From Dermatemys mawii (taxonomy: Eukaryota > Chordata > Testudines > Dermatemydidae), in NCBI GenBank assembly GCA_007922305.1, contig ML677335.1:37454642-37518641 (forward strand): 64,000 nt of DNA, in the 5' to 3' direction. The position numbers and the translations under genes were made by a program. Positions 1 to 10,659 of this stretch are shown here, one piece after another. The notes under the pieces are model-generated. The model searched no databases. It had not been told where the DNA came from and saw nothing but the letters and a program-made list of their open reading frames with translations. Positions within the stretch are counted from its first letter, which is position 1. Each line of letters opens with the position of its first letter.

Positions 1-1436
1 ATCACACTGTTAAACAATAGAATACCAATTGAAATTTTATTTTTGAATGTTTTTCTACATTTTCAAATATATTGATTTCAATTATACAGAACACAAATTG
101 TACAGTGCTCACTTTATATTATTACAAATATTTGTACCGTAAAAAAATAATAAAATAGTATATTTCAGTTCACCTCATACAAGTACTGTAGTGCAATCTC
201 TTTATGGTGAAAGTGCAACTTAAAAATATATATTTTTTGTTACGTATCTGCACTCAAAAACAAAACAATGCAAAACTTCAGAGCCTAAGAGTCCACTCAT
301 TTCTACTTCTTGTTCAGCTAATTGCTAAGACAAACAAGTTTGTTTTCATTTACAGGAGATAATGTTGCCCGCTTCTTATTTACAATGTCATCTGAAAGTG
401 AGAATAGCCATTTGCATGGCACTTTTGTAGCATTTCAGGGTATTTATATGACAGATATGTTTGTATGCCCCTTTATGCTTCATCCACCATTCCAGAGGAC
501 ATGCTAATGCCGCTCATTTTCAAAAAAGAAAAGAAAAAAAAAGTATTAATTAAATTTATGACTCAAGACCTTGGGGAAGAATTGTATGTCTCCTGCTCTG
601 TTTTTACCTGCATTCTGCCATATTTTTCATGTTATAGCAGTCTCGGATGATGATCAAGCACATGCTGTTCGTTTTAAGAACACTTTCACTGCAGATTTGA
701 CAAAACACAAAGATTGCTACAGCACTCAACCCAAGGTTTAAAAGATTCTGAAGTGCCTTCCAAAATCTGAGAGGGACAAGGTGTGGAGCATGCTTTCAAA
801 GTCTTACAAGAGCAAGACTCCAATGCAGAAACTACAGAACCTGAACCACCAGAAAAGAAAACCAACCTTCTGCTGGTGGCATCTGACTGCTTTGGATTGT
901 TACTGAGCAAAATCCACTATCAGCATGGACCTTCCCTCTGGCATGGTGGTTGAAGCACATAAATATCCTGCAACACAGCCTACAACAGTGCCATGCGAAT
1001 GCCTGTTCTCACTTTCAGATGACATTGTAAATAAGTGGGCAGCATTATCTCCCATAAACGTGTTTTTCTTAGCAATTGGCTGAACAAGTAGAACTGAGTG
1101 GACTCATAGGCGCCAATGTTCTGCATTGTATTATTTTTGAATACAGTAATTTTTGTACATAATTCTACATTTGTAAGTTCAACTTCCATGATAAAGAGAT
1201 TGCATTACAGTACTTGTATGAGGTAAATTGAAAAATACTATTTATTTTGGTTTTTACAGTGCAATATTTGTAAGCAACAATAAATGTAAAACGAACACTG
1301 TACACTTTTTATTCTGAGTTGTAACTGAAATCAATATATTTGAAAATGTAGAAAACATCCAAAAATACTTAATATTTAACAGCACAATTAATCACGATTA
1401 ATCGTGATTAGTTTTTTTATCGCTCAACAGCCCTAG
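1..1436 (+). mobile_element. hAT-derived foldback DNA transposon, 5' end cut by window edge
   Basis: The first ~507 bases are an imperfect reverse complement of ~917-1400: for example the segment near 360-420 is the inverse of 988-1050, and the segment near 55-95 is the inverse of 1313-1353. The central part, ~512-915, is unpaired and holds transposase remains. The 3' terminus reads atcgctcaacagccctag and ends at 1436; the matching 5' terminus lies just outside the window, so no target duplication can be checked. The arms contain the transposase C-terminal coding region itself, so this is more than an ordinary short terminal repeat. Assignment to hAT rests on the transposase motifs. It is not autonomous. 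Confidence 0.75.
570..1095 (+). pseudogene. hAT transposase C-terminal relic
   Basis: Broken reading frames resemble the end of a hAT transposase. An LNPRFK segment at about 727-744 matches the LDPRFK-type motif of the family, followed by a stretch reading KCLPKSERDKVWSML in shifted frames. Further on, about 988-1030 reads PCECLFSLSDDIVNK, like the hAT C-terminal dimerisation region. Stops, small deletions and frame changes separate these pieces, and no catalytic core is present. It is a dead copy. The same dimerisation-region sequence occurs again in inverted orientation at ~342-425. Confidence 0.7.
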
Positions 1437-2069
1437 TTATAATATTGAAGTGTTTGTAACTGTAAGTCACCAGACAAAAGAGAAGCATTTAGTGTGACAT
1501 ATTAGTTTCCAGCAGGAGGTGTTATCTCCTACCCTAGAAAAGAAGGCCAACACCACCAGACAAACCATTGTGGAACATAAGAGGACAGAAGACTTTGTTG
1601 ACTGCACCTTCCTCCCCCTGCCTCACCAGATGTGCAAGTGAATTCCTCCCATCAGCTGAATTTGCAGAAGGTGGTAAGGAAACAAAAGCCCTAGCAGGAG
1701 GAATTGTATCTTTTATGCTGCTTGAACTCTGAAGAGCAAAGATTATTAAGCATGAACAAAAGAATACCAGTGCTTAGTCTAGGTTAGTGCTAAAGAACAC
1801 AGAAAGTTTGCTTATTATAGAAGTTTCTATTACTTTTGGAAACTTATGCTCAGAACCCATTTATGTTTATCTTCATTTACCTGCTTTAACCTTGTAAACA
1901 ACACTTATTTCCTTTTCCTAGCCAGTAACTTTTTAGACAGTTTATTACAAGTTTGGCTACAAGCATTGTTTTTGGTGAGAGATCTAAGGTGCAATTGATC
2001 TGGTAAGGAACTGGTCCTTTGGGATTCAGAATAATCTGAATATTGTTGTGATTTTTGGTGTAAGGGACC
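1437..2069. other. Unassigned non-coding stretch
   Basis: I see no recognisable gene, splice-bounded exon or repeat family here. Stops occur often in all six frames. Confidence 0.5.
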
Positions 2070-2420
2070 ATCTATCGCAAGATAGATCAGAGTACCCCAG
2101 GCGACGGTCTATGATTCCATGTTAAAGCTGGTATAGGAATCTACCCCTGATAACTGGATAGTGAAATCTTAGTATAGAACTCAGAACCAATTTGGGGTTT
2201 GTGCCCTGGTTCTTAACAGTATGCCTTGAGGGTGGTACCTACGTTCTTGGGCCACTGCAGGACAGTATGACAGGCTCTCATGATGCAGGACTTCTGGTGA
2301 TTACTAGGTATAGGATTAGCAGGTGGGATTTCCAAAAGAACCCCAGTGTGTCTGGGAATTCTGCCTTGCTCAATAAGGAGATAGGTAATAGGCCAAGTTC
2401 TCTGCTGGCATAACTCCACC
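2070..2420. repeat. Unclassified dispersed repeat, copy 1
   Basis: The part at 2184-2273 (begins aaccaatttgg) is clearly related to 40772-40860, sharing the opening ~35 bases with few mismatches and a diverged remainder ending atgaca. The sequence upstream (2070-2183) looks like part of the same family. It may be an LTR fragment, but I see no paired TG...CA ends or target duplication, so class is open. Confidence 0.5.
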
Positions 2421-2692
2421 GTAAACAGAGAAAACAGCCTTATATGTACTTTATGGCTTGGTTTAGAACATTTATTTCTGATGGTTTACCCAATGGCAGT
2501 TGTATTTATATATTTTTTGGGTTGAGGGAAAGAGCCACCATGCACTCCCCCATGTCTTATTCCTCCAGTGCAGCTTCCCCTCACCTCCTGAAGCATCACT
2601 TGCAGGTCCCCCTTGAGACACTAGATCCATTCCCTATATGCTCCACCTCATGGCAGGGATACCCATTCTTCTGACAGTTCGTTTCTCTAGCT

Positions 2693-2947
2693 ATGTCTAC
2701 ATTTGAGCTGGGATATGTGTCTCCCAGCTCACACAGAGGTACCCACATCAGGGCCTAAAGATAGCACCATATCCACAATGGCATGGGTGACAGTTTAGGC
2801 TTGCCAACCCAGTACATAGCAGGTGGTTGGGAAAGTTTGCACTCCAGTCCAAGTGGCTGCCTATGCCACCATGGACACATTGCTATGTTTAGGTGCTAGC
2901 TCAAGCAGAGCTAGCGCTACACAAATTGCTAATTGCACCTCCCAGCA
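2693..2947. mobile_element. Miniature DNA element (MITE-like), 3' end lost at CR1 junction
   Basis: It starts gctatgtctacatttgagc, a terminal motif shared by a group of reptile miniature elements whose ends read 'tgtctaca'/'tgtagaca'. An inverse of the start is visible near the right end (cacctcccagc), after which the CR1 begins. The right terminus is missing, so no target duplication is readable. Confidence 0.45.
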
Positions 2948-2949
2948 TG

Positions 2950-4070
2950 AATAAGAACATAGAACACAAGAATGGCCATACTGGGTCAGACCAATGATCC
3001 ATGTAGCCCAATATCCTGCCTTCCGACAGTGGCCAATGCCAGGTGCTTCAGAGGACATGAACAGAATAGGTAATCATCAAGTGATCCATCCCCTGTCACC
3101 CATTCCCAGCTTCTGGCAAACAGAGGCTAGGGACTTTCAGAGCACAGCATTGCATGCCTACCCATCCTGGCAGGCCCATCAAAGGCTATCAATCCTCCAT
3201 GAATTTATCTAGTTCTTTTTTGAACCCTGTTATAGTTGTGGCCTTCACAGTATCCCTGGCAATGAGTTCTAGAGACTGACTATGTGTTGTGTGAAGAAGT
3301 ACTTCCTTTTGTTTGTTTTAAACCTGCTGCCTATTAATTTCATCGGGTGACATCTAGTTCCTATATTATGTAAAAGAATAAATAACATTTCCTGGTTCAC
3401 TTTCTCCACATCAGTCAAGATTTTATAAACCGCTACCATATCCCCCTTTAGTTGTTTCTTTTCCAAGCTGAAAAGTCCCAGTCTTATTAATCTTTCTTCA
3501 TATAGAAGCTGTTCCCTACTCCTAATCATTTCTGTACCTTTTCCAATATATCTTTTTTTAAGGTGGGGTGACCAGATCTGCACACAGTGTTCAAGGTGTG
3601 ATCATACCATGGATTTATATAGTAGCATTATGATATTTTTTGTCTTATTATCTACCCCTTTCTTAGCATTGTGTTAGCTTTTTTGACTGCCGCTGCACAT
3701 TGAGTGGATGTTTCCAGAGAACTGTCCACAATGACTCCAAGATCTCTTTCTAGGGAGGTAACAGCAAATTTAGACACCATCATTTTCTATGTATAGCTGG
3801 GATGTTCTCCAACGTGCATTACTTTGCATTAATCAACATTGAATTTCATCTGCCATTTTGTTGCCCAGTCACCCAGATTTGTGATATCCTCTTTTAGCTC
3901 TTCTTAGCCTGCTTTGGACTTAACTATTTTGAATAATTTTGTATCGTTTGCAAAATTTGCTACTTGACCATTTACCATTTTTTCCAGATCATTTACGAAT
4001 ATGTTTAACAGTACTGGTCCCAGTAGAGATATGAGGGACACTGCTATTTACCTCTCTCCATTCTGAAAAC
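2950..4070 (-). mobile_element. CR1 LINE, 5'-truncated
   Basis: Read on the minus strand this is the last ~1.1 kb of a CR1 element. The 3' tail (2950-3250) has the catactgggtcagacca motif typical of turtle/crocodilian CR1. An open segment at 3269-3583 reads YEERLIRLGLFSLEKKQLKGD, the C-terminal part of CR1 ORF2 downstream of the reverse transcriptase. Upstream codons are interrupted by stops. The element breaks off at ~4070, the usual 5' truncation, within reach of a small inverted duplication (4043-4096). Confidence 0.85.
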
Positions 4071-4096
4071 GGAAGAGAGAGAGGTAAATAAATAGC
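4043..4096. repeat. Short inverted repeat at CR1 truncation point
   Basis: gctatttacctctctcc (4043-4059) is inverted at ~4076-4096 (gagaggtaaataaatagc, with a 4-base insertion). The left arm is CR1 sequence; the right arm lies past the LINE break, so it looks like a snap-back copy made during insertion or repair. Confidence 0.6.
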
Positions 4097-4099
4097 TTT

Positions 4100-5321
4100 G
4101 ATAAAACAAAGGAATTTTTGTTTGTTTTTTACTGTGTTGAGCAGAGCCAAATACTCAAAAGAAAGTGAGGATACATATGGGTCAGATCTGCATCAAATTT
4201 ATTGCAGCAAGATACAACATTTTCCTGTGTGAAACCACTTCATAATATACATATCCTGCAAAAACAAAAACAAAAAAAGTAACAAGTGCTCAAATTCAGC
4301 TTGAGACCACTGATGTCAACAGAACTACTCACAGGCTTAAAAGTTAAGCACTCAGATAAGTGTGTGCAAGAACAAGACCTAGTTCACCTACATTTAATTC
4401 AGAAACATATCTTAAAAGTATAGGGTTTTTTAACATTACAAATAACTTTATTTAGTTTTCATAATCTAAGATCTATAATTTAAATGTTCCCAACTAATAC
4501 TTCAGGATTTTTATTGTCTAAACTGAGTGAAATATAAACAGGTAAATATTAGTCTTGTACTAACACAATGCTACAGTGTTTGGCCACACATACACTTTTT
4601 ATCCCAAATTACTTTGGGATTTCTTGAACATTTTTTCTAGTAACATTAGCTTCTCTATTACCTTTTTAAGAAAACAAACCCACTTAGCTTCATGCCTGAT
4701 TTACATGAGTGTACATGTATAAAACCCATCCATTTTTAATCTTTGGTTCAGCAAATAACAGATGATGGTGTTCTACTATGTTCACCCTCTTACCTTCGTG
4801 TGAGTAGGCAGCATATTAAAATATACAGGAACACTGCCCACAAAGCATTTCATATAGATTTCAATACAGTGCCCATTTGCAAGAATAGAACAGGCAGCAG
4901 TACAGAGGGACACCAGGATGAGCACATTCAGCATAGGCAGGTACAGTCACACTGAAACCAGGTTTATTGTTGTCAGGATGCTCCAAAGATATTTTGAACT
5001 TTTATCTATGTTGCAACCTCCTGGTTTTGTAGAAACCCAGGCTTTCCAGGATATAGAGGGTGGGGTTTTGCCTTTTGCTTTTTTTTGGTTGGTTGGTTTT
5101 TGAGAGTCTATTTAAATTTCAAGGTAGATTTGATTATGAATCTGTCAACTTCAATAGTTTCCCATTAAGAATATTTTATATTCAAAATATTCATTTCCAG
5201 CAATCCAAAAACAACAAAGGGTGAAGCAACTGCCAGTAAATGCAGCTTTCAGGGCTTGTGCTTACTTCAGACTGGATTTTTCTTCAGTGAGCAACCAGGG
5301 CAAACCACAAAAAATATGTAA
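4100..5321. other. AT-rich non-coding stretch
   Basis: No gene or known repeat seen. Contains poly-A and poly-T runs only. Confidence 0.5.
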
Positions 5322-5387
5322 CTGTTATTATTAGCAACTACACAAGATATAGATCTGTTATTATTAGCAACTACACAAGATATAGAT
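5322..5387. repeat. Perfect 33-bp tandem duplication
   Basis: Two identical 33-bp units lie head to tail (5322-5354 and 5355-5387), each beginning ctgttattattagcaac. With no mismatch the duplication is probably recent. Confidence 0.9.
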
Positions 5388-5548
5388 AGAAAGCTGCTTT
5401 TGTGATTCCATGTTATGTATTTGGAAACATACATAAGAATGTCCATACTGGGTCAGACCAAAGATCCATCTATCCCAGTATCCTGTCTTCCAACAGTGGC
5501 CAATGCCAGTTACCTCAGGGGGAATGAACAGAGCAGGTAATCATCAAG

Positions 5549-5671
5549 TAGGGTGCCCAGACAGCAAGTGTGAAAAATCGGGACAGGGTGGAGGGGTAAT
5601 AGGAGCCAATACAAAAAAAGACCCAAAAATAGGGACTGTCCCTATAAAAATAGGGACATCTGGTCACCCTA
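5549..5671. mobile_element. ~123-bp hAT-type MITE (TAGGGTG family), copy 1
   Basis: The ends are TAGGGTGCCCAGA and TCTGGTCACCCTA, flanked by a perfect 8-bp duplication tcatcaag (5541-5548 and 5672-5679), which is the hAT signature. The interior has inverted 'gggac' blocks and no coding capacity. It sits inside the CR1 3' tail, so it is younger than that CR1. Confidence 0.88.
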
Positions 5672-6185
5672 TCATCAAGTGATCCATCCGCTGTTGCCCA
5701 TTCCCAGCTTCTGACAAACAGATGCTAGGGACACCATCCCTGCCCATTCTGGCTAATGGCCATTGATGGATCTATCCTCCATGAATTTATCTAGTTCTTT
5801 TTTGAATCCTGTTATAGTCTTGGCCTTCACAACATCCTCTGGAATGGAGTTCCACAGGTTGACTGTGCTTTGTGTGGGAAAAAAAAATACTTCCTTTTGT
5901 TTTAAACCTGCTGCCTATTAAATTCATTTGGTGACCCCTAGTCTTGTGTTATGAGTGTTATAACACTTCCTTATTTATTTTCTCCACACCAGTCATGATT
6001 TTATAGACCTCTTTCATATCCCCCCTTAATCATCTTTTTTCCAAGCTGAAAAGTCCCAGTCATATTAATTTCTCCTCATATAGCAGATGCTTCATGCCCC
6101 TAATAATTTTTGTTGCCCTTTTCTGAACTTTTTCCAATTCCAATATATCTTTTTTGAGATGGGGTGACCACATCTGCACACACAC

Positions 6186-6762
6186 AAATTTTTCAGCCCA
6201 AGGGCCACATTGGGGTTCCAAAACTCTATATAGGGCCAGGTACGGAAGGCAGTGCTTCCCCAAACAGCTTGGCCTCCCCACCCCCTGACTGCCTCACTCC
6301 ACCCCTTGTTCCCTGACCACCCCCTCCCAGGACCCCCCCAGGAAACCCACCCCCATCCACCCCCCCCTCACTGCCACAACTCCTATTCACACCCCCGCCC
6401 CGACAGGTCCCCCGGGACTCCCATGCCTATCCAACCTCCTCATACCTTAGCCCCTGACCACCCCTTCTGCCCCAGAACCTCTGCCCCATCCAACTGCCAC
6501 CAGCTTCCTGTCCTGACTGCCCCCTGGAATCCCCTGCCCCTTATCCAACCTCCTCCCCCTGACCCCAAGCACTTCCCGCCCCCTTACCATGCCACTCAGA
6601 GCAGCAGGACTGACAGCTGTGCCATGTGATGGTATGACTGCAGGGAAGAGGAACAGTAGGAGTCGGAGGGGGGATTAGCCTCCCTGGCCAGGAACTCAAG
6701 GACTAGGCAGGACGGTCCTGTAGGCAGTATGTGGCCCGTGAGCTGTAGTTTTCCCACCTCTG
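6186..6762 (-). mobile_element. G/C-skewed hAT element (CAGGGGTGGG family), minus copy
   Basis: Its start, read on the minus strand, is cagaggtgggaaaactac (ending at 6762). The other end (6186-6230) holds the inverse of the 'gggccacattgggg' subterminal region shared with 18555-19351 and 25912-26564. The plus strand interior (6270-6590) is strongly C-rich, matching the G-rich interiors of those copies. The inner terminus is eroded and a piece of the host CR1 is missing there, so no clean target duplication is seen. Confidence 0.75.
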
Positions 6763-8457
6763 ATTTATAAAGAGGCAATACGATATTTTCTGTCTTCTTA
6801 TCTACCCCTTTCTTATTTATTCCCAACATTCTGTTTGCTTTTTTGGCTGCTGCTGCACATTGAGTGGATGTTTTCAGAGAACTATCCATGATGACTCCAA
6901 GATCTCTTTCCTGAGTGGTAACAGCTCATTTAGACCCTGTCATTTCATATGTACAGTTGGGATTCTGTTTTCCAATGTTCATTTCCTTTGTATTTATTAA
7001 CACTGATTTTCATCTGCCATTTTGTTGCCCAGTCATCCAGTTTTGAGAGATCCTTTTGTAGCTTTTCACAGGCTGCTGGGACTTAACTATCCTGAATAGT
7101 TCTGTATCATCTGCAAATTTTGTCACCTCATTGTGTACCCCTTTTTCCAGATCATTCATGAATATATTGCATAGGACTTGATCCCAGTACAGACCCTGGG
7201 GAACACTACTACTTGCCTCCCTTGGTTCTGAAAACTGACCATTTATTCCTACCCTTTGTTTCCTAATTTTTAACCAGTTACCAATCCATGAAAGGACCTT
7301 CCCTCTTATCCTATGACTGCTTACTTCACTCAATAGCCTTTGGTGAGGGGCCTTGTCAAAGGCTTTCTGAAAATCCAAATACGCTATGTCCACTGGATCC
7401 TCCTTGTCCACATGTTTGTTGACCCCCTCAGAGAATTCTAGTAGATTGGTGAGGCATGATTTCCCTTTACAAAAAATATGTTGACTATTCTCCAGCAAAT
7501 TATGTTCCTCTAGGTATCTGACAATTTTATTCTTTACTACAGTTTCAACCAGTTTGCCCCATACTGAAGTCACGCTTACCAGCCTATAATTGCTGGCATC
7601 ACCTCTGGAGCCCTTTTTAAAAATTAGCAGCAGATTAGCTATCCTTCAGTCATTTGGTATAGAAGCTGATTTAAAGGACAGGTTACATACCAGTTAGTAG
7701 TTCTGCAATTTCACTTTTAAGTTCCTTCTGAGCCCTAGGGTGAATACCATCTGGTCCTGGTGACTTATTACTTTCTAGTTTATCAGTTAGTTCCACATAC
7801 TCCCCTAAAGACACCTCAATGTGGGACATCCCCTCAGATTTGTCACCTAAAAAGAATGGTTCAAGTTTGGGAATCTCCCTCACATCCTCAGCCATGAAAA
7901 CTGATGCAAAGAATTCATTTAGTTTCTTCACAGTGGCCTTGTTGTCTTTGAGTGCTTCTTTAACATCTTGATCATCCAGTTACCCACTGGTTGTTTAGCA
8001 GGCTTCCTGCTTCTGATGTACTTAAAAAAGATTTTGCTATTACTTTTTGAGTCTTTGGCTACCTGTTCTTCAAAATCTTTTTTGGCCTTCATAATTATAT
8101 TTTTAAACTTCATTTGCCAGAGTTTATGCCCCTTTCTATTTTCTTCACTAGAATTTAACTTCCACTTTTTAAAGGAGGCCATTTTGCCTCTCAATGCTTC
8201 TTTTACTTTTTTGCGATACTTGTTTGGTTCTCTTGCTGTGTTTTTTTAATTTGGGGTATACATTTAAGTTGAGCCTCTATTATAGCATCTTTTAAAAGTT
8301 TCCATGCAGCTTGCAGGGATTTTACTTTTGGTGCTGTACCTTTTAACTTCTGTTTAACTAACCTCCTCATTTTTGTGTAGTTCCCTTTTTTGAAATTAAA
8401 TGTCACATCTTTAAGAGCAAGTGATGTGACAACATTCTGGAGAGAATTCAGTGACAA
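6596..8457 (-). pseudogene. CR1 ORF2 (reverse transcriptase) pseudogene
   Basis: Four open blocks, in several frames, cover the ORF2 middle and C-terminus. 8203-8457 is the region between endonuclease and reverse transcriptase. 7928-8194 continues it. 7683-7931 includes NKSPGPDGIHPR, the entry motif of LINE reverse transcriptases. 7010-7573 (187 codons) includes YLDFQKAFDKAPH at residues 65-77, SSVPQG at about 122-127 and the catalytic FADD box at 153-156, where CR1 proteins have F/YADD. A last block at 6596-6889 begins with DSSLKTSTQCAAAAKKANRM in the C-terminal part and then runs into the inserted hAT. Frameshifts between blocks and loss of the N-terminal endonuclease make it non-functional. 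Confidence 0.88.
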
Positions 8458-8458
8458 G

Positions 8459-8774
8459 GAAACACTTTCAGAAGATTAAAAGGCACATTTATGACTTATG
8501 TAATATTTAACAATATATTTCCACAAGGTTATTTTTGTTAGCCATTCTCCTGGAGTGTGCCAGGAAGCAACCACAAGGCATCACACTGTTGGCTACTGCC
8601 CAAAAGGAGCACAGGGAAACGTGTGCATAGAGAGGGATGTAAATATGGAAGTTTATACCCCTCCCCCACCCCTACCCCTACCCACATGCCCCTCCTGTCC
8701 TTTCAGCGTAGTCACTCAGCGGTGAAACTGACACGTATTTCCATTGCAGCCCTGTCTGTGACCCGCACTGTGCT
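8459..8774. other. Unassigned stretch upstream of CpG island
   Basis: No gene or repeat family recognised. A short C-rich tract (ccctacccctaccc) lies near 8665. Confidence 0.4.
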
Positions 8775-9560
8775 AGGTGCTGCACGGCGCAGAAAGACGA
8801 TCCCCCCACACCCAGGTTGCAGTCTCGACCGCAGCAACCTCCGAGTCAAGCTACACCCGAACCCCCCGGGTAGGCTACAGCTGAGAGGCCGGACTCTGAC
8901 GGGTTGTGCCCGGTTGCAGCTCCCGGGGCGTTGCGCTGTGGGACCTTCCTACGCCTCTGGCTGCCGGGAGATGGGCCGGGGCCGGCCGCGCAGGAGAGGA
9001 AGGGTGTGAGGAGCCGGGGTGTTGGGGCGGGGGGGAAGGGTCCCGCACACCCACCCGCGCAGCCCCGTCCCGGTGCCACGGGCGCTCCTGCGCCGCTCCC
9101 AGCTGTTCACCCTCCTCCCCCGGCACCCCCAGCCGCCTGCACGCCGCGCCTGGCCCGGCCACCCCGGCACTCCCGGGCTCCTACCTGGGGGACGCTGAGG
9201 CGGTCGCTCCTCCAGTGGGCCGAGACTCTAGGGGAGGCGCCGCAGCTGCTTACAAGAGCGCTTCCTCCTTCCCCTCTGCGGGCTGGGCAGGGCCCGGGGC
9301 GGGGAGGAGCGCGCTGCGTTTCCACCGCCCCCGCTCAGCTCTGGAGAACAGGAGCGCGCGCGCCCCGGCCGGGGAAAAGTGAGGCGCTCCGCTCGGATAA
9401 ACGCAGGTGGGCCCCGGGCGAGCTCCAGCGCCAGCCAGCAGCGCTTGAGTTTCCCCGGCCTGGGTCAGGGTTAAGCGCAGGGGCGTGAAAAATCACCCCA
9501 AAGGAGCTGCAGAACTGGACGCTGTGACCCGCAGGTGGAGACCCCCGCGTCCGGGCTTCC
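8775..9560. promoter_or_regulatory. CpG-island-like block, candidate promoter and first exon
   Basis: This is the only long CpG-dense block in the window; the sequence on both sides is AT-rich and CpG-poor. It has several GGGCGG/GGGGCGG-type boxes (near 9026, 9297 and, inverted, 9327), as expected of a vertebrate housekeeping-type promoter, and it is not part of a recognised transposon. Orientation is not settled. On the minus strand a good donor CCCCAG|GTAGGAG lies at 9185/9184, which would end a 5' untranslated exon starting near 9300-9400. On the plus strand weaker donors CAG|GTGGGC (9406/9407) and CAG|GTGGAG (9534/9535) occur. Open frames here are long only because GC-rich DNA has few stops; none shows a recognisable domain. 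Confidence 0.65.
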
Positions 9561-9784
9561 TGTCCACTGCCACTAAACCGAAAAGGAAACTGAGCGAATA
9601 CTTTCTGCCATTTTTTTCTTGCAACGCCCTTTTGACTAACTCTCAGCTGACTGGACCCTCCCCCACCCCGCTGAAGTCACTCTAAGGTTGCACAGACCAC
9701 AGGTCGGAACAGCATGAGGAGTAGACTTTTTAATAGCCCTTTAGAAGTAGAGAAGCCAGCCCTTCCCCTACTAAAACACACTCA

Positions 9785-9900
9785 ATAATAATTATTCTTT
9801 ATAGCGCCACCTACCTAGGGGCCCCAGCCGTGGATCAGGAGGAAGCTCTGGACAAGCACAGAACAAAGACTGGCCCTGCTCCAGAGTGGTTGGTACATAG
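9785..9900 (-). repeat. SINE/LINE-tail fragment, inverted
   Basis: The segment from tttatagcgccacctacctag to the 'tggccctgctcc' region looks like the reverse of a tail common in reptile SINEs, also present in plus orientation at the end of the SINE at 25455-25705 ('tagcacaatgggaccctgat'). It is diverged and lacks a tRNA-like head. Confidence 0.45.
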
Positions 9901-10254
9901 AAGTAATGGTTTTTCGTTTTGTTTAGAAAACAGTGCAATGAGGACAGGGTTATTTTGAAAACACCTCTTACATTTACACCCTCCCTTCCATCCAGCAAGT
10001 AGCTGCTTTCCACACAACCACCCTGATTATTCCTTCTGCTTCCATTCAGTCAGATGATAAAGGTGAAAACATTGGAGGGGGTGCGATAACAGAACTGGAA
10101 CAAGGATTTTCAGGGTAGGTAGAATCCTGGTGATCAGATCAGATCACCTGCCTCGCACACCTCATAGAACTTCACCCCATAAACTCTGCAGCAAATCCAT
10201 CAAACCTGTTTGAGCTACAGCAGATCTTGCATCTCATGCTTTTTTTCTTCTAGA
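9901..10254. other. Unassigned non-coding stretch
   Basis: No gene or repeat family recognised. Confidence 0.4.
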
Positions 10255-10545
10255 TTAAGGCAATATCTACCCTGGTACATATGTCGGCAAAACTTTTGTC
10301 CCTCAGGAGTGTGAAAAAAGACACACCCCTGAGCAACATAAGTTTCGCCAGGATAAGCATGAGTATGCAAGCACTATGTCAGTGGGAGATGTGCTCCTGC
10401 TGACATCACTACAGCTGCTGGTTGACTGGTTTTATGATGTCAGCTGGGGAGCTCTATTCCATTGGCATAACATGGCTACAGTTATGTAGTGCTCTTGGAG
10501 TGGCAGATCTGTATCGGGGTAGCTTGTAAGTGTAGACATGACCTA
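10255..10545. mobile_element. Miniature DNA element (MITE)
   Basis: The left end (taaggcaatatctacc) and the inverse of the right end (taggtcatgtctacac) match as imperfect terminal repeats. Inside is a small hairpin around 10302-10340 (cctcaggagtgtg ... cacacccctgag). It is non-coding, in the same broad family as 20682-20973. A target duplication is not clear. Confidence 0.65.
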
Positions 10546-10659
10546 AAGAGCTGCCTAGTATCAGAAATCTTTACCCCATGCAGGTAGTTGTAGAGCATGA
10601 TGCATTCACTTCTTCACCTTCTCTAGGATAGATTGAGTCAGGTGACTGGCTGATATGCA

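Larger units (their letters stand above)
5428..8458 (-). mobile_element. CR1 LINE, 5'-truncated, split by two hAT insertions
   Basis: On the minus strand this carries the CR1 3' tail (5428-5548 and 5672-~6050), the ORF2 C-terminal region (~6050-6185 and 6763-7000) and the reverse-transcriptase region (~7010-7930) with the linker upstream of it (to 8458). The endonuclease domain and ORF1 are absent, so the copy is truncated by more than half. Two later DNA transposons interrupt it at 5549-5671 and 6186-6762. Removing them leaves ~2.3 kb of CR1. A few dozen bases of CR1 are missing at the second insertion's left edge. Confidence 0.9.

Noticed and set aside
5322..5387. A CRISPR-like or satellite array
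   Set aside because: There are only two adjacent units and no spacers.
6252..6629. A 125-codon proline-rich open frame
   Set aside because: It lies entirely inside the C-rich interior of a hAT element.
8557..9488. Several long overlapping open frames on both strands
   Set aside because: They fall in the CpG island, where stops are rare by composition. They are low-complexity Pro/Arg/Gly/Ala and show no domain.
10131..10150. A 20-bp near-palindrome (ggtgatcagatcagatcacc) as an operator-like site
   Set aside because: Short palindromes of this kind are expected by chance in 64 kb, and no neighbouring gene supports it.
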